A stretch of 64,000 nt of DNA from Chondrosia reniformis. Taxonomy: Eukaryota; Porifera; Demospongiae; Chondrillida; Chondrillidae. The first letter of the stretch is position 1, and each line of letters begins with the position of its first letter. The notes beneath the pieces are model-generated. The model was not told where the DNA came from, did not search any database, and saw only the letters and a program-made list of their open reading frames with translations. This document shows, one piece after another, positions 26,699-41,600 of the stretch. The DNA is taken from assembly GCA_947172415.1 (NCBI GenBank), contig OX359195.1:7681001-7745000 (forward strand), in the 5' to 3' direction. A program made the position numbers and the translations under genes.

Positions 26699-29600
26699 AA
26701 CATTTCCAAGAGGAATTTGAAATTTTCATAAATCTTTACATTTGCCCTATCTCTCACCATACATTAATTTGGTATTCCAGTCTATTAATGTACATTTGGT
26801 GTTCTAACTCTGTCAAATGGAAAGATATGAAGCTCAAACTTGGTGTCAGCATTCACAGACATGTACGTATGAAACATTTCCAAGAAGAATTTGAAATTTT
26901 CATAAATCTTTATATTTGCCCTATCTCTCACTATACATTAATTTGGTATACCAGTATATAAATGTACATTTGGTGCTCTAACTCTGTCAAATGGAAAGAT
27001 ATGAAGCTCAAACTTGGTGTCAGCATTCACAGACATGTATGAAACATTTCCAAGAAGAATTTGAAATTTTCATAAATCTTTATATTTGCCCTATCTCTCA
27101 CTATACATTAATTTGGTATACCAGTATATAAATGTACATTTGGTGCTCTAACTCTGTCAAATGGAAAGATATGAAGCTCAAACTTGGTGTCAGCATTCAC
27201 AGATATGTATGAAACATTTCCAATGAGAATTTGAAATTTTCATAAATCTTTACATTTGCCCTATCTCTCACTATACATTAATTTAGTATTCCAGGCTTTT
27301 ATTGTACATTTGGTGCTCTAACTCTGTCAAATGGAAAGATATGAAGCTCAAACTTGGTGTCAGTATTCACAAACATATATGAAACATTTCCAAAGAGAAT
27401 TTGAAATTTTCATAAATATTTACATTTGCCCTATCTCTCACTATACATTAATTTGGTATTCCAGTCTATTAATGTACATTTGGTGCTCTAACTCTGTCCA
27501 ATGGAAAGATATGAAGCTCAAACTTGGTGTCAGCATTCACAGACATGTATGAAACATTTCCAATGAGAATTTGAAATTTTCATAAATCTTTACATTTGCC
27601 CTATCTCTCACTATACATTAAATTGGTATTCCAGTCTATTAATGTACATTTGGTGCTCTAACTCTGTCAAATGGAAAGATATGAAGCTCAAACTTGGTGT
27701 CAGCATTCACAGACATGTATGAAACATTTCCAATGAGAATTTGAAATTTTCATAAATTTTAACATTTGCTCTATCTCTCACTATACATTAATTTGGTATA
27801 CCAGTATATAAATGTACATTTGGTGCTCTAACTCTGTCAATTGGAAAGATATGAAACTCAAACTTGGTGTCAGCATTCACAGATATGTATGAAACATTTC
27901 CAATGAGAATTTGAAATTTTCATAAATATTTACATTTGCCCTATCTCTCACTATACATTAATTTAGTATTCCAGGCTTTTATTGTACATTTGGTGCTCTA
28001 ACTCTGTCAAATGGAAAGATATGAAGCTCAAACTTGGTGTCAGTATTCACAAACATATATGAAACATTTCCAAAGAGAATTTGAAATTTTCATAAATATT
28101 TACATTTGCCCTATCTCTCACTATACATTAATTTGGTATTCCAGTCTATTAATGTACATTTGGTGCTCTAACTCTGTCCAATGGAAAGATATGAAGCTCA
28201 AACTTGGTGTCAGCATTCACAGACATGTATGAAACATTTCCAATGAGAATTTGAAATTTTCATAAATCTTTACATTTGCCCTATCTCTCACCATACATTA
28301 AATTGGTATTCCAGTCTATTAATGTACATTTGGTGCTCTAACTCTGTCCAATGGAAAGATATGAAGCTCAAACTTGGTGTCAGCATTCACAGACATGTAT
28401 GAAACATTTCCAAGAAGAATTTGAAATTTTCATAAATCTTTATATTTGCCCTATCTCTCACTATACATTAATTTGGTATACCAGTATATGAATGTACATT
28501 TGGTGCTCTAACTCTGTCAAATGGAAAGATATGAAGCTCAAACTTGGTGTCAGCATTCACAGATATGTATGAAACATTTCCAATGAGAATTTGAAATTTT
28601 CATAAATCTTTACATTTGCCCTATCTCTCACTATACATTAATTTAGTATTCCAGGCTTTTATTGTACATTTGGTGCTCTAACTCTGTCAAATGGAAAGAT
28701 ATGAAGCTCAAACTTGGTGTCAGTATTCACAAACATATATGAAACATATCCAAAGAGAATTTGAAATTTTCATAAATATTTACATTTGCCCTATCTCTCA
28801 CTATACATTAATTTGGTATACCAGTCTATTAATGTACATTTGGTGCTCTAACTCTGTCCAATGGAAAGATATGAAGCACAAACTTGGTGTCAGCATTCAC
28901 AGACATGTATGAAACATTTCCAATGAGAATTTGAAATTTTCATAAATCTTTACATTTGCCCTATCTCTCACCATACATTAAATTGGTATTCCAGTCTATT
29001 AATTTACATTTGGTGCTCTAACTCTGTCAAATGGAAAGATATGAAGCTCAAACTTGGTGTCAGCATTCACAGACATGTATGAAACATTTCCAATGAGAAT
29101 TTGAAATTTTCATAAATTTTAACATTTGCTCTATCTCTCACTATACATTAATTTGGTATACCAGTATATAAATGTACATTTGGTGCTCTAACTCTGTCAA
29201 TTGGAAAGATATGACGCTCAAACTTGGTGTCATCATTCACAGACATGTATGAAACATTTCCAATGAGAATTTGAAATTTTCATAAATTTTAACATTTGCT
29301 CTATCTCTCACTATACATTAATTTGGTATACCAGTATATAAATGTACATTTGGTGCTCTAACTCTGTCAAATGGAAAGATATGAAGCTCAAACTTGGTGT
29401 CAGCATTCACAGATATGTATGAAACATTTCCAATGAGAATTTGAAATTTTCATAAATATTTACATTTGCCCTATCTCTCACTATACATTAATTTAGTATT
29501 CCAGTCTATTAATGTACATTTGGTGCTCTAACTCTGTCCAATGGAAAGATATGAAGCTCAAACTTGGTGTCAGCATTCACAGACATGTATGAAACATTTC

Positions 29601-32600
29601 CAATGAGAATTTGAAATTTTCATAAATCTTTACATTTGCTCTATCTCTCACTATACATTAATTTAGTATTCCAGGCTTTTATTGTACATTTGGTGCTCTA
29701 ACTCTGTCAAATGGAAAGATATGAAGCTCAAACTTTGTGTCAGTATTCACAAACATATATGAAACATTTCCAAAGAGAATTTGAAATTTTCATAAATATT
29801 TACATTTGCCCTATCTCTCACTATACATTAATTTGGTATTCCAGTCTATTAATGTACATTTGGTGCTCTAACTCGGTCAAATGGAAAGATATGAAGCTCA
29901 AACTTGGTGTCAGCATTCACAGACATGTATGAAACATTTCCAATGAGAATTTGAAATTTTCATAAATCTTTACATTTGCCCTATCTCTCACTATACATTA
30001 ATTTGGTATACCAGTATATAAATGTACATTTGGTGCTCTAACTCTGTCAAATGGAAAGATATGAAGCTCAAACTTGGTGTCAGCATTCACAGATATGTAT
30101 GAAACATTTCCAATGAGAATTTGAAATTTTCATAAATCTTTACATTTGCCCTATCTCTCACTATACATTAATTTAGTATTCCAGGCTTTTATTGTACATT
30201 TGGTGCTCTAACTCTGTCAAATGGAAAGATATGAAGCTCAAACTTGGTGTCAGTATTCACAAACATATATTAAACATTTTCAAAGAGAATTTGAAATTTT
30301 CATAAATCTTTACATTTGCCCTCTATCTCACCATACATTAATTTGGTATTCCAGTCTATTAATGTACATTTGGTGCTCTAACTCTGTCTAATGGAAAGAT
30401 ATGAAGCTCAAACTTGGTGTCAGCATTCACAGATATGTATGAAACATTTCCAATGAGAATTTGAAATTTTCATAAATCTTTACATTTGCCCTATCTCTCA
30501 CTATACATTAATTTAGTATTCCAGGCTTTTATTGTACATTTGGTGCTCTAACTCTGTCAAATGGAAAGATATGAAGCTCAAACTTGGTGTCAGTATTCAC
30601 AAACATATATGAAACATTTGCAAAGAGAATTTGAAATTTTCATAAATATTTACATTTGCCCTATCTCTCACTATACATTAATTTGGTATTCCAGTCTATT
30701 AATGTACATTTGGTGCTCTAACTCTGTCCAATGGAAAGATATGAAGCTCAAACTTGGTGTCAGCATTCACAGACATGTATGAAACATTTCCAATGAGAAT
30801 TTGAAATTTTCATAAATTTTAACATTTGCTCTATCTCTCACTATACATTAATTTGGTATACCAGTATATAAATGTACATTTGGTGCTCTAACTCTGTCAA
30901 ATGGAAAGATATGAAGCTCAAACTTTGTGTCAGCATTCACAGATATGTATGAAACATTTTCAATGAGAATTTGAAATTTTCATAAATATTTACATTTGCC
31001 CTATCTCTCACTATACATTAATTTGGTATTCCAGTCTATTAATGTACATTTGGTGCTCTAACTCTGTCCAATGGAAAGATATGAAGCTCAAACTTGGTGT
31101 CAGCATTCACAGATATGTATGAAACATTTCCAATGAGAATTTGAAATTTTCATAAATCTTTACATTTGCCCTATCTCTCACTATACATTAAATTGGTATA
31201 CCAGTCTATTAATGTACATTTGGTGCTCTAACTCTGTCAAATGGAAAGATATGAAGCTCAAACTTGGTGTCAGCATTCACAGACATGTATGAAACATTTC
31301 CAATGAGAATTTGAAATTTTCATAAATTTTAACATTTGCTCTATCTCTCACTATACATTAATTTGGTATACCAGTATATAAATGTACATTTGGTGCTCTA
31401 ACTCTGTCAAATGGAAAGATATGAAGCTCAAACTTTGTGTCAGCATTCACAGATATGTATGAAACATTTTCAATGAGAATTTGAAATTTTCATAAATATT
31501 TACATTTGCCCTATCTCTCACTATACATTAATTTGGTATTCCAGTCTATTAATGTACATTTGGTGCTCTAACTCTGTCCAATGGAAAGATATGAAGCTCA
31601 AACTTGGTGTCAGCATTCACAGATATGTATGAAACATTTCCAATGAGAATTTGAAATTTTCATAAATCTTTACATTTGCCCTATCTCTCACTATACATTA
31701 AATTGGTATACCAGTCTATTAATGTACATTTGGTGCTCTAACTCTGTCAAATGGAAAGATATGAAGCTCAAACTTGGTGTCAGCATTCACAGACATGTAT
31801 GAAACATTTCCAATGAGAATTTGAAATTTTCATAAATTTTAACATTTGCTCTATCTCTCACTATACATTAATTTGGTATACCAGTATATAAATGTACATT
31901 TGGTGCTCTAACTCTGTCAATAGGAAAGATATGAAGCTCAAACTTGGTGTCAGCATTCACAGACATGTATGAAACATTTCCAAGGAGAATTTAAAATTTT
32001 CATAAATCTTTACATTTGCCCTATCTCTCACTACGTATACATTATTTTGGTATACCAGTATATAAATGTACATTTGGTGCTCTAACTCTGTCAAATGGAA
32101 AGATATGAAGCTCAAACTTGGTGTAAGCATTCACAGATATGTATGAAACATTTCCAATGAGAATTTGAAATTTTCATAAATATTTACATTTGCCCTATCT
32201 CTCACTATACATTAATTTGGTATTCCAGTCTATTAATGTACATTTGGTGCTCTAACTCTGTCCAATGGAAAGATATGAAGCTCAAACTTGGTGTCAGCAT
32301 TCACAGATATGTATGAAACATTTCCAATGAGAATTTGAAATTTTCATAAATCTTTACATTTGCCCTATCTCTCACTATACATTAAATTGGTATACCAGTC
32401 TATTAATGTACATTTGGTGCTCTAACTCTGTCAAATGGAAAGATATGAAGCTCAAACTTGGTGTCAGCATTCACAGACATGTATGAAACATTTCCAATGA
32501 GAATTTGAAATTTTCATAAATTTTAACATTTGCTCTATCTCTCACTATACATTAATTTGGTATACCAGTATATAAATGTACATTTGGTGCTCTAACTCTG

Positions 32601-35600
32601 TCAATAGGAAAGATATGAAGCTCAAACTTGGTGTCAGCATTCACAGACATGTATGAAACATTTCCAAGGAGAAATTGAAATTTTCATAAATCTTTATATT
32701 TGCCCTATCTCTCACTACGTATACATTAATTTGGTATACCAGTATATAAATGTACATTTGGTGCTCTAACTCTGTCAATTGGAAAGATATGAAGCTCAAA
32801 CTTGGTGTCATCATTCACAGACATGTATGAAACATTTCCAATAAGAATTTGAAATCTTTACATTTGCCCTATATCTCACCATACATTAATTTGGTATATG
32901 AGTACGTATATAAATGCACATTTGGTGCTCTAACTCTGTCAAATGGAAAGAAATGAAGCTCAAACTTGGTGTCAGCATTCACAGACATGTATGAAACATT
33001 TCCAAGAAGAATTTGAAATTTTCATAAATATTTACATTTGCCCTATATCTCACTATACATTAATTTGGTATTCCAGTCTATTAATGTACATTTGGTGCTC
33101 TAACTCTGTCAAATGGAAAGATATGAAGCTCAAACTTGGTGTCAGCATTCACAGACATGTATGAAACATTTCCAATGAGAATTTGAAATTTTCATAAATC
33201 TTTACATTTGCCCTATCTCTCACTACGTATACATTAATTTGGTATACCAGTATATAAATGTACATTTGGTGCTCTAACTCTGTCAATTGGAAAGATATGA
33301 AGCTCAAACTTGGTGTCATCATTCACAGACATGTATGAAACATTTCCAATGAGAATTTGAAATCTTTACATTTGCCCTATCTCTCACTAAACATTAATGT
33401 GGTATACGAGTACGTATATAAAGGCACATTTGGTGCTCTAACTCTGTCAAGTGGAAAGATATGAAGCTCAAACTTGGTGTCAGCATTCACAGACATGTAT
33501 GAAACATTTCCAATGAGAATTTGAAATTTTCATAAATCTTTACATTTGCCCTATCTCTCACCATACATTAACGTAAATGTACATTTAGTGCTGTAACTCT
33601 GTCAAATCCGTAAATACGAAGCTTAAACTTGGTATCTACATTCACACACATGTATGACACATTTCCAAACAGTTTTAGAAATTTTGATTTGTAGATAAAT
33701 ATACCTTATATCTCATCATACATTAACTAAACTCAAATTGCGTAATACTATAAATGGCCGACCTATAGTAGGTGTAAGAGTGAAAATGCGGTACTGTATA
33801 TATTTCTAAAAAAAATAGAACTCTTTGAAAAATTTCTTATACACATGGATATGCACTGTGTAGTACTTGATTGTTGTTGAAGCAGTATCTATCGACATAT
33901 ATTATATGGATGTCGTTAAAGTGAAATTTTGCCGATCGACGGCCAACGAAACTCCAAAGAAAAAAAGTTGGACCATACCGAACGCTACCATCCACGACGC
34001 TCAGAGGCCGGGATCGGTGGTAACGCTCTGCCGAGTTGAGCTTTGGGTGTCACTTGCGTGAGAAGAACCAGTTCTTCTCGATATGGCCGACTCATATGAA
34101 TCCTAAGATATCAGATGCCAATCCCACATTACGTGGAACCCCCCCGAAATCCGGATTATTGGTGAGCACGTCTCTATGGCACCAACCGATTAGGAGACAG
34201 CTTCAGAGTCTAAGCGCTACCAACCCCTATGGGAACCGCTACCACCATAGAGATGTGTCCAGGTAGGCCTACTTTATAAGGTTTTTTGTCTCTATTTAAA
34301 CCACAAAATTTCGAAAGAAAACGGTTGTGGTTGGCGCAATTCCATACTTAAGAATAGGGTATTTGCGAGAAAAATGTAGTCAAATTATATCAAGTTAATT
34401 CGGGATGAGTGCATCGTTCCAAGCCATTTCAAAGGTATATCCAATATTCGTGGTGCATCTAGAAATTGGGAAAATTGGATAGAATCCTGTAAGTGTCTTG
34501 ATTGGCGGAGGAGACCAACTTTTCTGGTCCCATGTAGAAACGATTTTAGCGAGAGGTGTTCCGATATGAACGTAAACTGGTATAACCAGCCACACTCAAT
34601 CTCAATTGCAGTAATAGCATAATGGCTACCTGCCTCTATGTAAAGACCTTCTGACAGCTGCGTTCTGCACTGTCCCTACGTGTTTCTAGTTGCCCCATTC
34701 ATGTCAAAACATTTTAACTTCGTATGCCGATAATTTGCATTATAGTATCGCACGATATATATGCTACACATTTAAGGTCGTATAGTAGAAATTTAATGTA
34801 CATTAGAGTGCTGTAGCTCTGTCAAATGGAAAGATATGAAGTTCAAACTTGGTGTCAGCATTCACAGACATGTATGAAACATTTCCAATAAGAATTTGAA
34901 ATTTTCATAAATCTTTACATTTGCCCTATCTCTCACTATACATTAATTTGGTATTCCAGTCTTTTAATGTACATTTGGTGCTCTAACTCTGTCAAATGGA
35001 AAGATATGAAGCTCAAACTTGGTGTCAGCATTCACAGACATGTATGAAACATTTCCAAGAAGAATTTGAAATTTTCATAAATCTTTACATTTGCCCTATC
35101 TCTCACTATACATTAATTTGGTATACCAGTCTATTAATGTACATTTGGTGCTCTAACTCTGTCAAATGGAAAGATATGAAGCTCAAACTTGGTGTCAGCA
35201 TTCACAGACATGTATGAAACATTTCCAAGAAGAATTTGAAATTTTCATAAATCTTTACATTTGCCCTATCTCTCACTATACATTAATTTGGTATTCAAGG
35301 CTTTTATTGTACATTTGGTGCTCTAACTCTGTCAAATGGAAAGATATGAAGCTCAAACTTGGTGTCAGTATTCACAGATATGTATGAAACATTTCCAATG
35401 AGAATTTGAAATTTTCATAAATATTTATATTTGCCCTATCTCTCACCATACATTAAATTGGTATTCCAGTCTATTAATGTGCATTTGGTGCTCTAACTCT
35501 GTCAAATGGAAAGATATGAAGCTCAAACTTGGTGTCAGCATTCACAGACATGTATGAAACATTTCCAATGAGAATTTGAAATTTTTATAAATCTTTACAT

Positions 35601-38600
35601 TTGCCCTATCTCTCACTATACATTAATTTAGTATTCCAGTCTATTAATGTACATTTGGTGCTCTAACTCTGTCAATAGGAAAGATATGAAGCTCAAACTT
35701 GGTGTCAGCATTCACAGACATGTATGAAACATTTCCAATGAGAATTTGAAATTTTTATAAATCTTTACATTTGCCCTATCTCTCACTATACATTAATTTA
35801 GTATTCCAGTCTATTAATGTACATTTGGTGCTCTAACTCTGTCAATAGGAAAGATATGAAGCTCAAACTTGGTGTCAGCATTCACAGATATGTATGAAAC
35901 ATTTCCAATGAGAATTTGAAATTTTCATAAATTTTAACATTTGCTCTATCTCTCACTATACATTAATTTGGTATACCAGTATATAAATGTACATTTCGTG
36001 CTCTCACTCTCTCAATAGGAATGATATGAAGCTCAAACTTGGTGTCGGCATTCACAGACATGTATGAAACATTACCAAGAAGAATTTGAAATTTTCATAA
36101 ATATTTACATTTGCCCTATCTCTCACTATACATTAATTTGGTATTCCAGTCTATTAATGTACATTTGGTGCTCTAACTCTGTCAAATGGAAAGATATGAA
36201 GCTCAAACTTGGTGTCAGCATTCACGGACATGTATGAAACATTTCCAATGAGAATTTGAAATTTTCATAAATCTTTACATTTGCCCTATCTCTCACTATA
36301 CATTAATTTTGTATTCCAGGCTTTTAATGTACATTTGGTGTCCTAACTCTGTCAAATGGAAAGATATGAAGCTCAAACTTGGTGTCAGTATTCACAGACA
36401 TGTATGAAACATTTCCAAAAAGAATTTGAAATTTTCATAAATATTTATATTTGCCCTATCTCTCACTATACATTAATTTGGTATTCCAGTCTATTAATGT
36501 ACATTTGGTGCTCTAACTCTGTCAAATGGAAAGATATGAAGCTCAAACTTGGTGTCAGCATTCACAGGCATGTATGAAACATTTCCAATGAGAATTTGCA
36601 ATTTTCATAAATTTTAACATTTGCTCTATCTCTCACTATACATTAATTTGGTATACCAGTATATAAATGTACATTTGGTGCTCTAACTCTGTCAATAGGA
36701 ATGATATGAAGCTCAAACTTGGTGTCGGCATTCACAGACATGTATGAAACATTTCCAAGAAGAATTTGAAATTTTCATAAATCTTTACATTTGCCCTATC
36801 TCTCACTATACATTAATTTGGTATACCAGTCTATTAATGTACATTTGGTGCTCTAACTCTGTCAAATGGAAAGATATGAAGCTCTAACTTGGTGTCAGCA
36901 TTCACAGACATGTATGAAACATTTCCCAGAAGAATTTGAAATTTTCATAAATCTTTACATTTGCCCTATCTCTCACTATACATTAATTTAGTATTCCAGT
37001 CTATTAATATACATTTGGTGCTCTAACTCTGTCAAATGGAAAGATATGAAGCTCAAACTTGGTGTCAGCATTCACAGACATGTATGAAACATTTCCAATG
37101 AGAATTTAAAATTTTCATAAATCTTTACATTTGCCCTATCTCTCACCATACATTAAATTGGTATTCCAGTCTATTAATGTACATTTGGTGCTCTAACTCT
37201 GTCAATAGGAATGATATGAAGCTCAAACTTGGTGTCGGCATTCACAGACATTTATGAAATATTTCCAAGAAGAATTTGAAATTTTCATAAATCTTTACAT
37301 TTGCCCTATCTCTCACTATACATTAATTTGGTATTCCAGTCTATTAATGTACATTTGGTGCTCTAACTCTGTCAAATGGAAAGATATGAAGCTCTAACTT
37401 GGTGTCAGCATTCACAGACATGTATGAAACATTTCCCAGAAGAATTTGAAATTTTCATAAATCTTTACATTTGCCCTATCTCTCACTATACATTAATTTA
37501 GTATTCCAGTCTATTAATGTACATTTGGTGCTCTAACTCTGTCAAATGGAAAGATATGAAGATCAAACTTGGTGTCAGCATTCACAGACATGTATGAAAC
37601 ATTTCCAAGAAGAATTTGAAATTTTCATAAATCTTTACATTTGCCCTATCTCTCACTATACATTAATTTGGTATTCAAGGCTTTTATTGTACATTTGGTG
37701 CTCTAACTCTGTCAAATGGAAAGATATGAAGCTCTAACTTGGTGTCAGTATTCACAGATATGTATGAAACATTTCCAATGAGAATTTGAAATTTTCATAA
37801 ATATTTATATTTGCCCTATCTCTCACCATACATTAAATTGGTATTCCAGTCTATTAATGTGCATTTGGTGCTCTAACTCTGTCAAATGGAAAGATATGAA
37901 GCTCAAACTTGGTGTCAGCATTCACAGACATGTATGAAACATTTCCAATGAGAATTTGAAATTTTCATAAATCTTTACATTTGCCCTATCTCTCACCATA
38001 CATTAATTTTGTATTCCAGTCTATTAATGTACATTTGGTGCTCTAACTTTGTCAAATGGAAAGATATGAAGCTCAAACTTGGTGTCAGCATTCACAGACA
38101 TGTATGAAACATTTCGAAGAAGAATTTGAAATTTTCATAAATCTTTACATTTGCCCTATCCCTCACCATACATTAATTTTTTATACCAGTCTATTAATGT
38201 ACATTTGGTGCTCTAACTCTGTTAAATGGAAAGATATGAAGCTCAAACTTGGTGTCAGCATTCACGGACATGTATGAAACATTTCCAATGAGAATTTGAA
38301 ATTTTCATAAATCTTTACATTTGCCCTATCTCTCACTATACATTAATTTGGTATTCCAGGCTTTTAATGTACATTTGGTGTCCTAACTCTGTCAAATGGA
38401 AAGATATGAAGCTCAAACTTGGTGTCAGTATTCACAGATATGTATGAAACATTTCCAATGAGAATTTGAAATTTTCATAAATATTTATATTTGCCCTATC
38501 TCTCACCATACATTAAATTGGTATTCCAGTCTATTAATGTACATTTGGTGCTCTAACTCTGTCAAATGGAAAGATATGAAGCTCAAACTTGGTGTCAGCA

Positions 38601-41600
38601 TTCACGGACATGTATGAAACATTTCCAATGAGAATTTGAAATTTTCATAAATCTTTACATTTGCCCTATCTCTCACTATACATTAATTTGGTATTCCAGG
38701 CTTTTAATGTACATTTGGTGCTCTAACTCTGTCAAATGGAAAGATATGAAGCTCAAACTTGGTGTCAGTATTCACAGACATGTATGAAACATTTCCAAAA
38801 AGAATTTGAAATTTTCATAAATATTTATATTTGCCCTATCTCTCACTATACATTAATTTGGTATTCCAGTCTATTAATGTGCATTTGGTGCTCTAACTCT
38901 GTCAAATGGAAAGATATGAAGCTCAAACTTGGTGTCAGCATTCACAGGCATGTATGAAACATTTCCAATGAGAATTTGCAATTTTCATAAATTTTAACAT
39001 TTGCTCTATCTCTCACTATACATTAATTTGGTATACCAGTATATAAATGTACATTTGGTGCTCTAACTCTGTCAATAGGAATGATATGAAGCTCAAACTT
39101 GGTGTCGGCATTCACAGACATGTATGAAACATTTCCAAGAAGAATTTGAAATTTTCATAAATCTTTACATTTGCCCTATCTCTCACTATACATTAATTTG
39201 GTATTCCAGTCTATTAATGTACATTTGGTGCTCTAACTCTGTCAAATGGAAAGATATGAAGCTCTAACTTGGTGTCAGCATTCACAGACATGTATGAAAC
39301 ATTTCCCAGAAGAATTTGAAATTTTCATAAATCTTTACATTTGCCCTATCTCTCACTATACATTAATTTAGTATACCAGTCTATTAATGTACATTTGGTG
39401 CTCTAACTCTGTCAAATGGAAAGATATGAAGCTCAAACTTGGTGTCAGCATTCACAGACATGTATGAAACATTTCCAATGAGAATTTAAAATTTTCATAA
39501 ATCTTTACATTTGCCCTATCTCTCACCATACATTAAATTGGTATTCCAGTCTATTAATGTACATTTGGTGCTCTAACTCTGTCAAATGGAAAGATATGAA
39601 GCTCTAACTTGGTGTCAGCATTCACAGACATGTATGAAACATTTCCCAGAAGAATTTGAAATTTTCATAAATCTTTACATTTGCCCTATCTCTCACTATA
39701 CATTAATTTAGTATTCCAGTCTATTAATGTACATTTGGTGCTCTAACTCTGTCAAATGGAAAGATATGAAGCTCACACTTGGTGTCAGCATTCACAGACA
39801 TGTATGAAACATTTCAAATGATAATTTGAAATTTTCATAAATCTTTACATTTGCCCTATCTCTCACCATACATTAATTTGGTATTCCATTCTATTAATGT
39901 ACATTTGGTGCTCTAACTCTGTCAAATGGAAAGATATGAAGCTCAAACTTGGTGTCATCATTCATAGACATGTATGAAACATTTCCAATGAGAATGTGAA
40001 ATCTTTACATTTGCCCTATCTCTCACCATACATTAATTTTGTATACGACTACTTATATATATAAATGCACATTTGGTGCTCTAACTCTGTCAAATGGAAA
40101 GATATGAAGCTCAAACTTGGTGTCAGCATTCACAGACATGTATGAAACAATTCAAATGAGAATTTAAAATTTTCATAAATCTTTACATTTGCCCTATCTC
40201 TCACTATACGTACATTAATTTGGTATTCCAGTCTTTTAATGTACATTTGGTGCTCTAACTCTGTCAAGTGGAAAGATATGAAGCTCAAACTTGGTGTCAG
40301 CATTCACAGACATGTATGAAACATTTCCAATGAGAATTTGAAATTTTTATAAATCTTTACATTTGCCCTATCTCTCACTATACATTAATTTAGTATTCCA
40401 GTCTATTAATGTACATTTGGTGCTCTAACTCTGTCAATAGGAAAGATATGAAGCTCAAACTTGGTGTCAGCATTCACAGACATGTATGAAACATTTCCAA
40501 TGAGAATTTGAAATTTTCATAAATTTTAACATTTGCTCTATCTCTCACTATACATTAATTTGGTATACCAGTATATAAATGTACATTTCGTGCTCTCACT
40601 CTCTCAATAGGAATGATATGAAGCTCAAACTTGGTGTCGGCATTCACAGACATGTATGAAACATTACCAAGAAGAATTTGAAATTTTCATAAATATTTAC
40701 ATTTGCCCTATCTCTCACTATACATTAATTTGGTATTCCAGTCTATTAATGTACATTTGGTGCTCTAACTCTGTCAAATGGAAAGATATGAAGCTCAAAC
40801 TTGGTGTCAGCATTCACGGACATGTATGAAACATTTCCAATGAGAATTTGAAATTTTCATAAATCTTTACATTTGCCCTATCTCTCACTATACATTAATT
40901 TGGTATTCCAGGCTTTTAATGTACATTTGGTGCTCTAACTCTGTCAAATGGAAAGATATGAAGCTCAAACTTGGTGTCAGTATTCACAGACATGTATGAA
41001 ACATTTCCAAAAAGAATTTGAAATTTTCATAAATATTTATATTTGCCCTATCTCTCACTATACATTAATTTGGTATTCCAGTCTATTAATGTACATTTGG
41101 TGCTCTAACTCTGTCAAATGGAAAGATATGAAGCTCAAACTTGGTGTCAGCATTCACAGGCATGTATGAAACATTTCCAATGAGAATTTGCAATTTTCAT
41201 AAATTTTAACATTTGCTCTATCTCTCACTACACATTAATTTGGTATACCAGTATATAAATGTACATTTGGTGCTCTAACTCTGTCAATAGGAATGATATG
41301 AAGCTCAAACTTGGTGTCGGCATTCACAGACATGTATGAAACATTTCCAAGAAGAATTTGAAATTTTCATAAATCTTTACATTTGCCCTATCTCTCACTA
41401 TACATTAATTTGGTATACCAGTCTATTAATGTACATTTGGTGCTCTAACTCTGTCAAATGGAAAGATATGAAGCTCTAACTTGGTGTCAGCATTCACAGA
41501 CATGTATGAAACATTTCCCAGAAGAATTTGAAATTTTCATAAATCTTTGCATTTGCCCTATCTCTCACTATACATTAATTTAGTATTCCAGTCTATTAAT

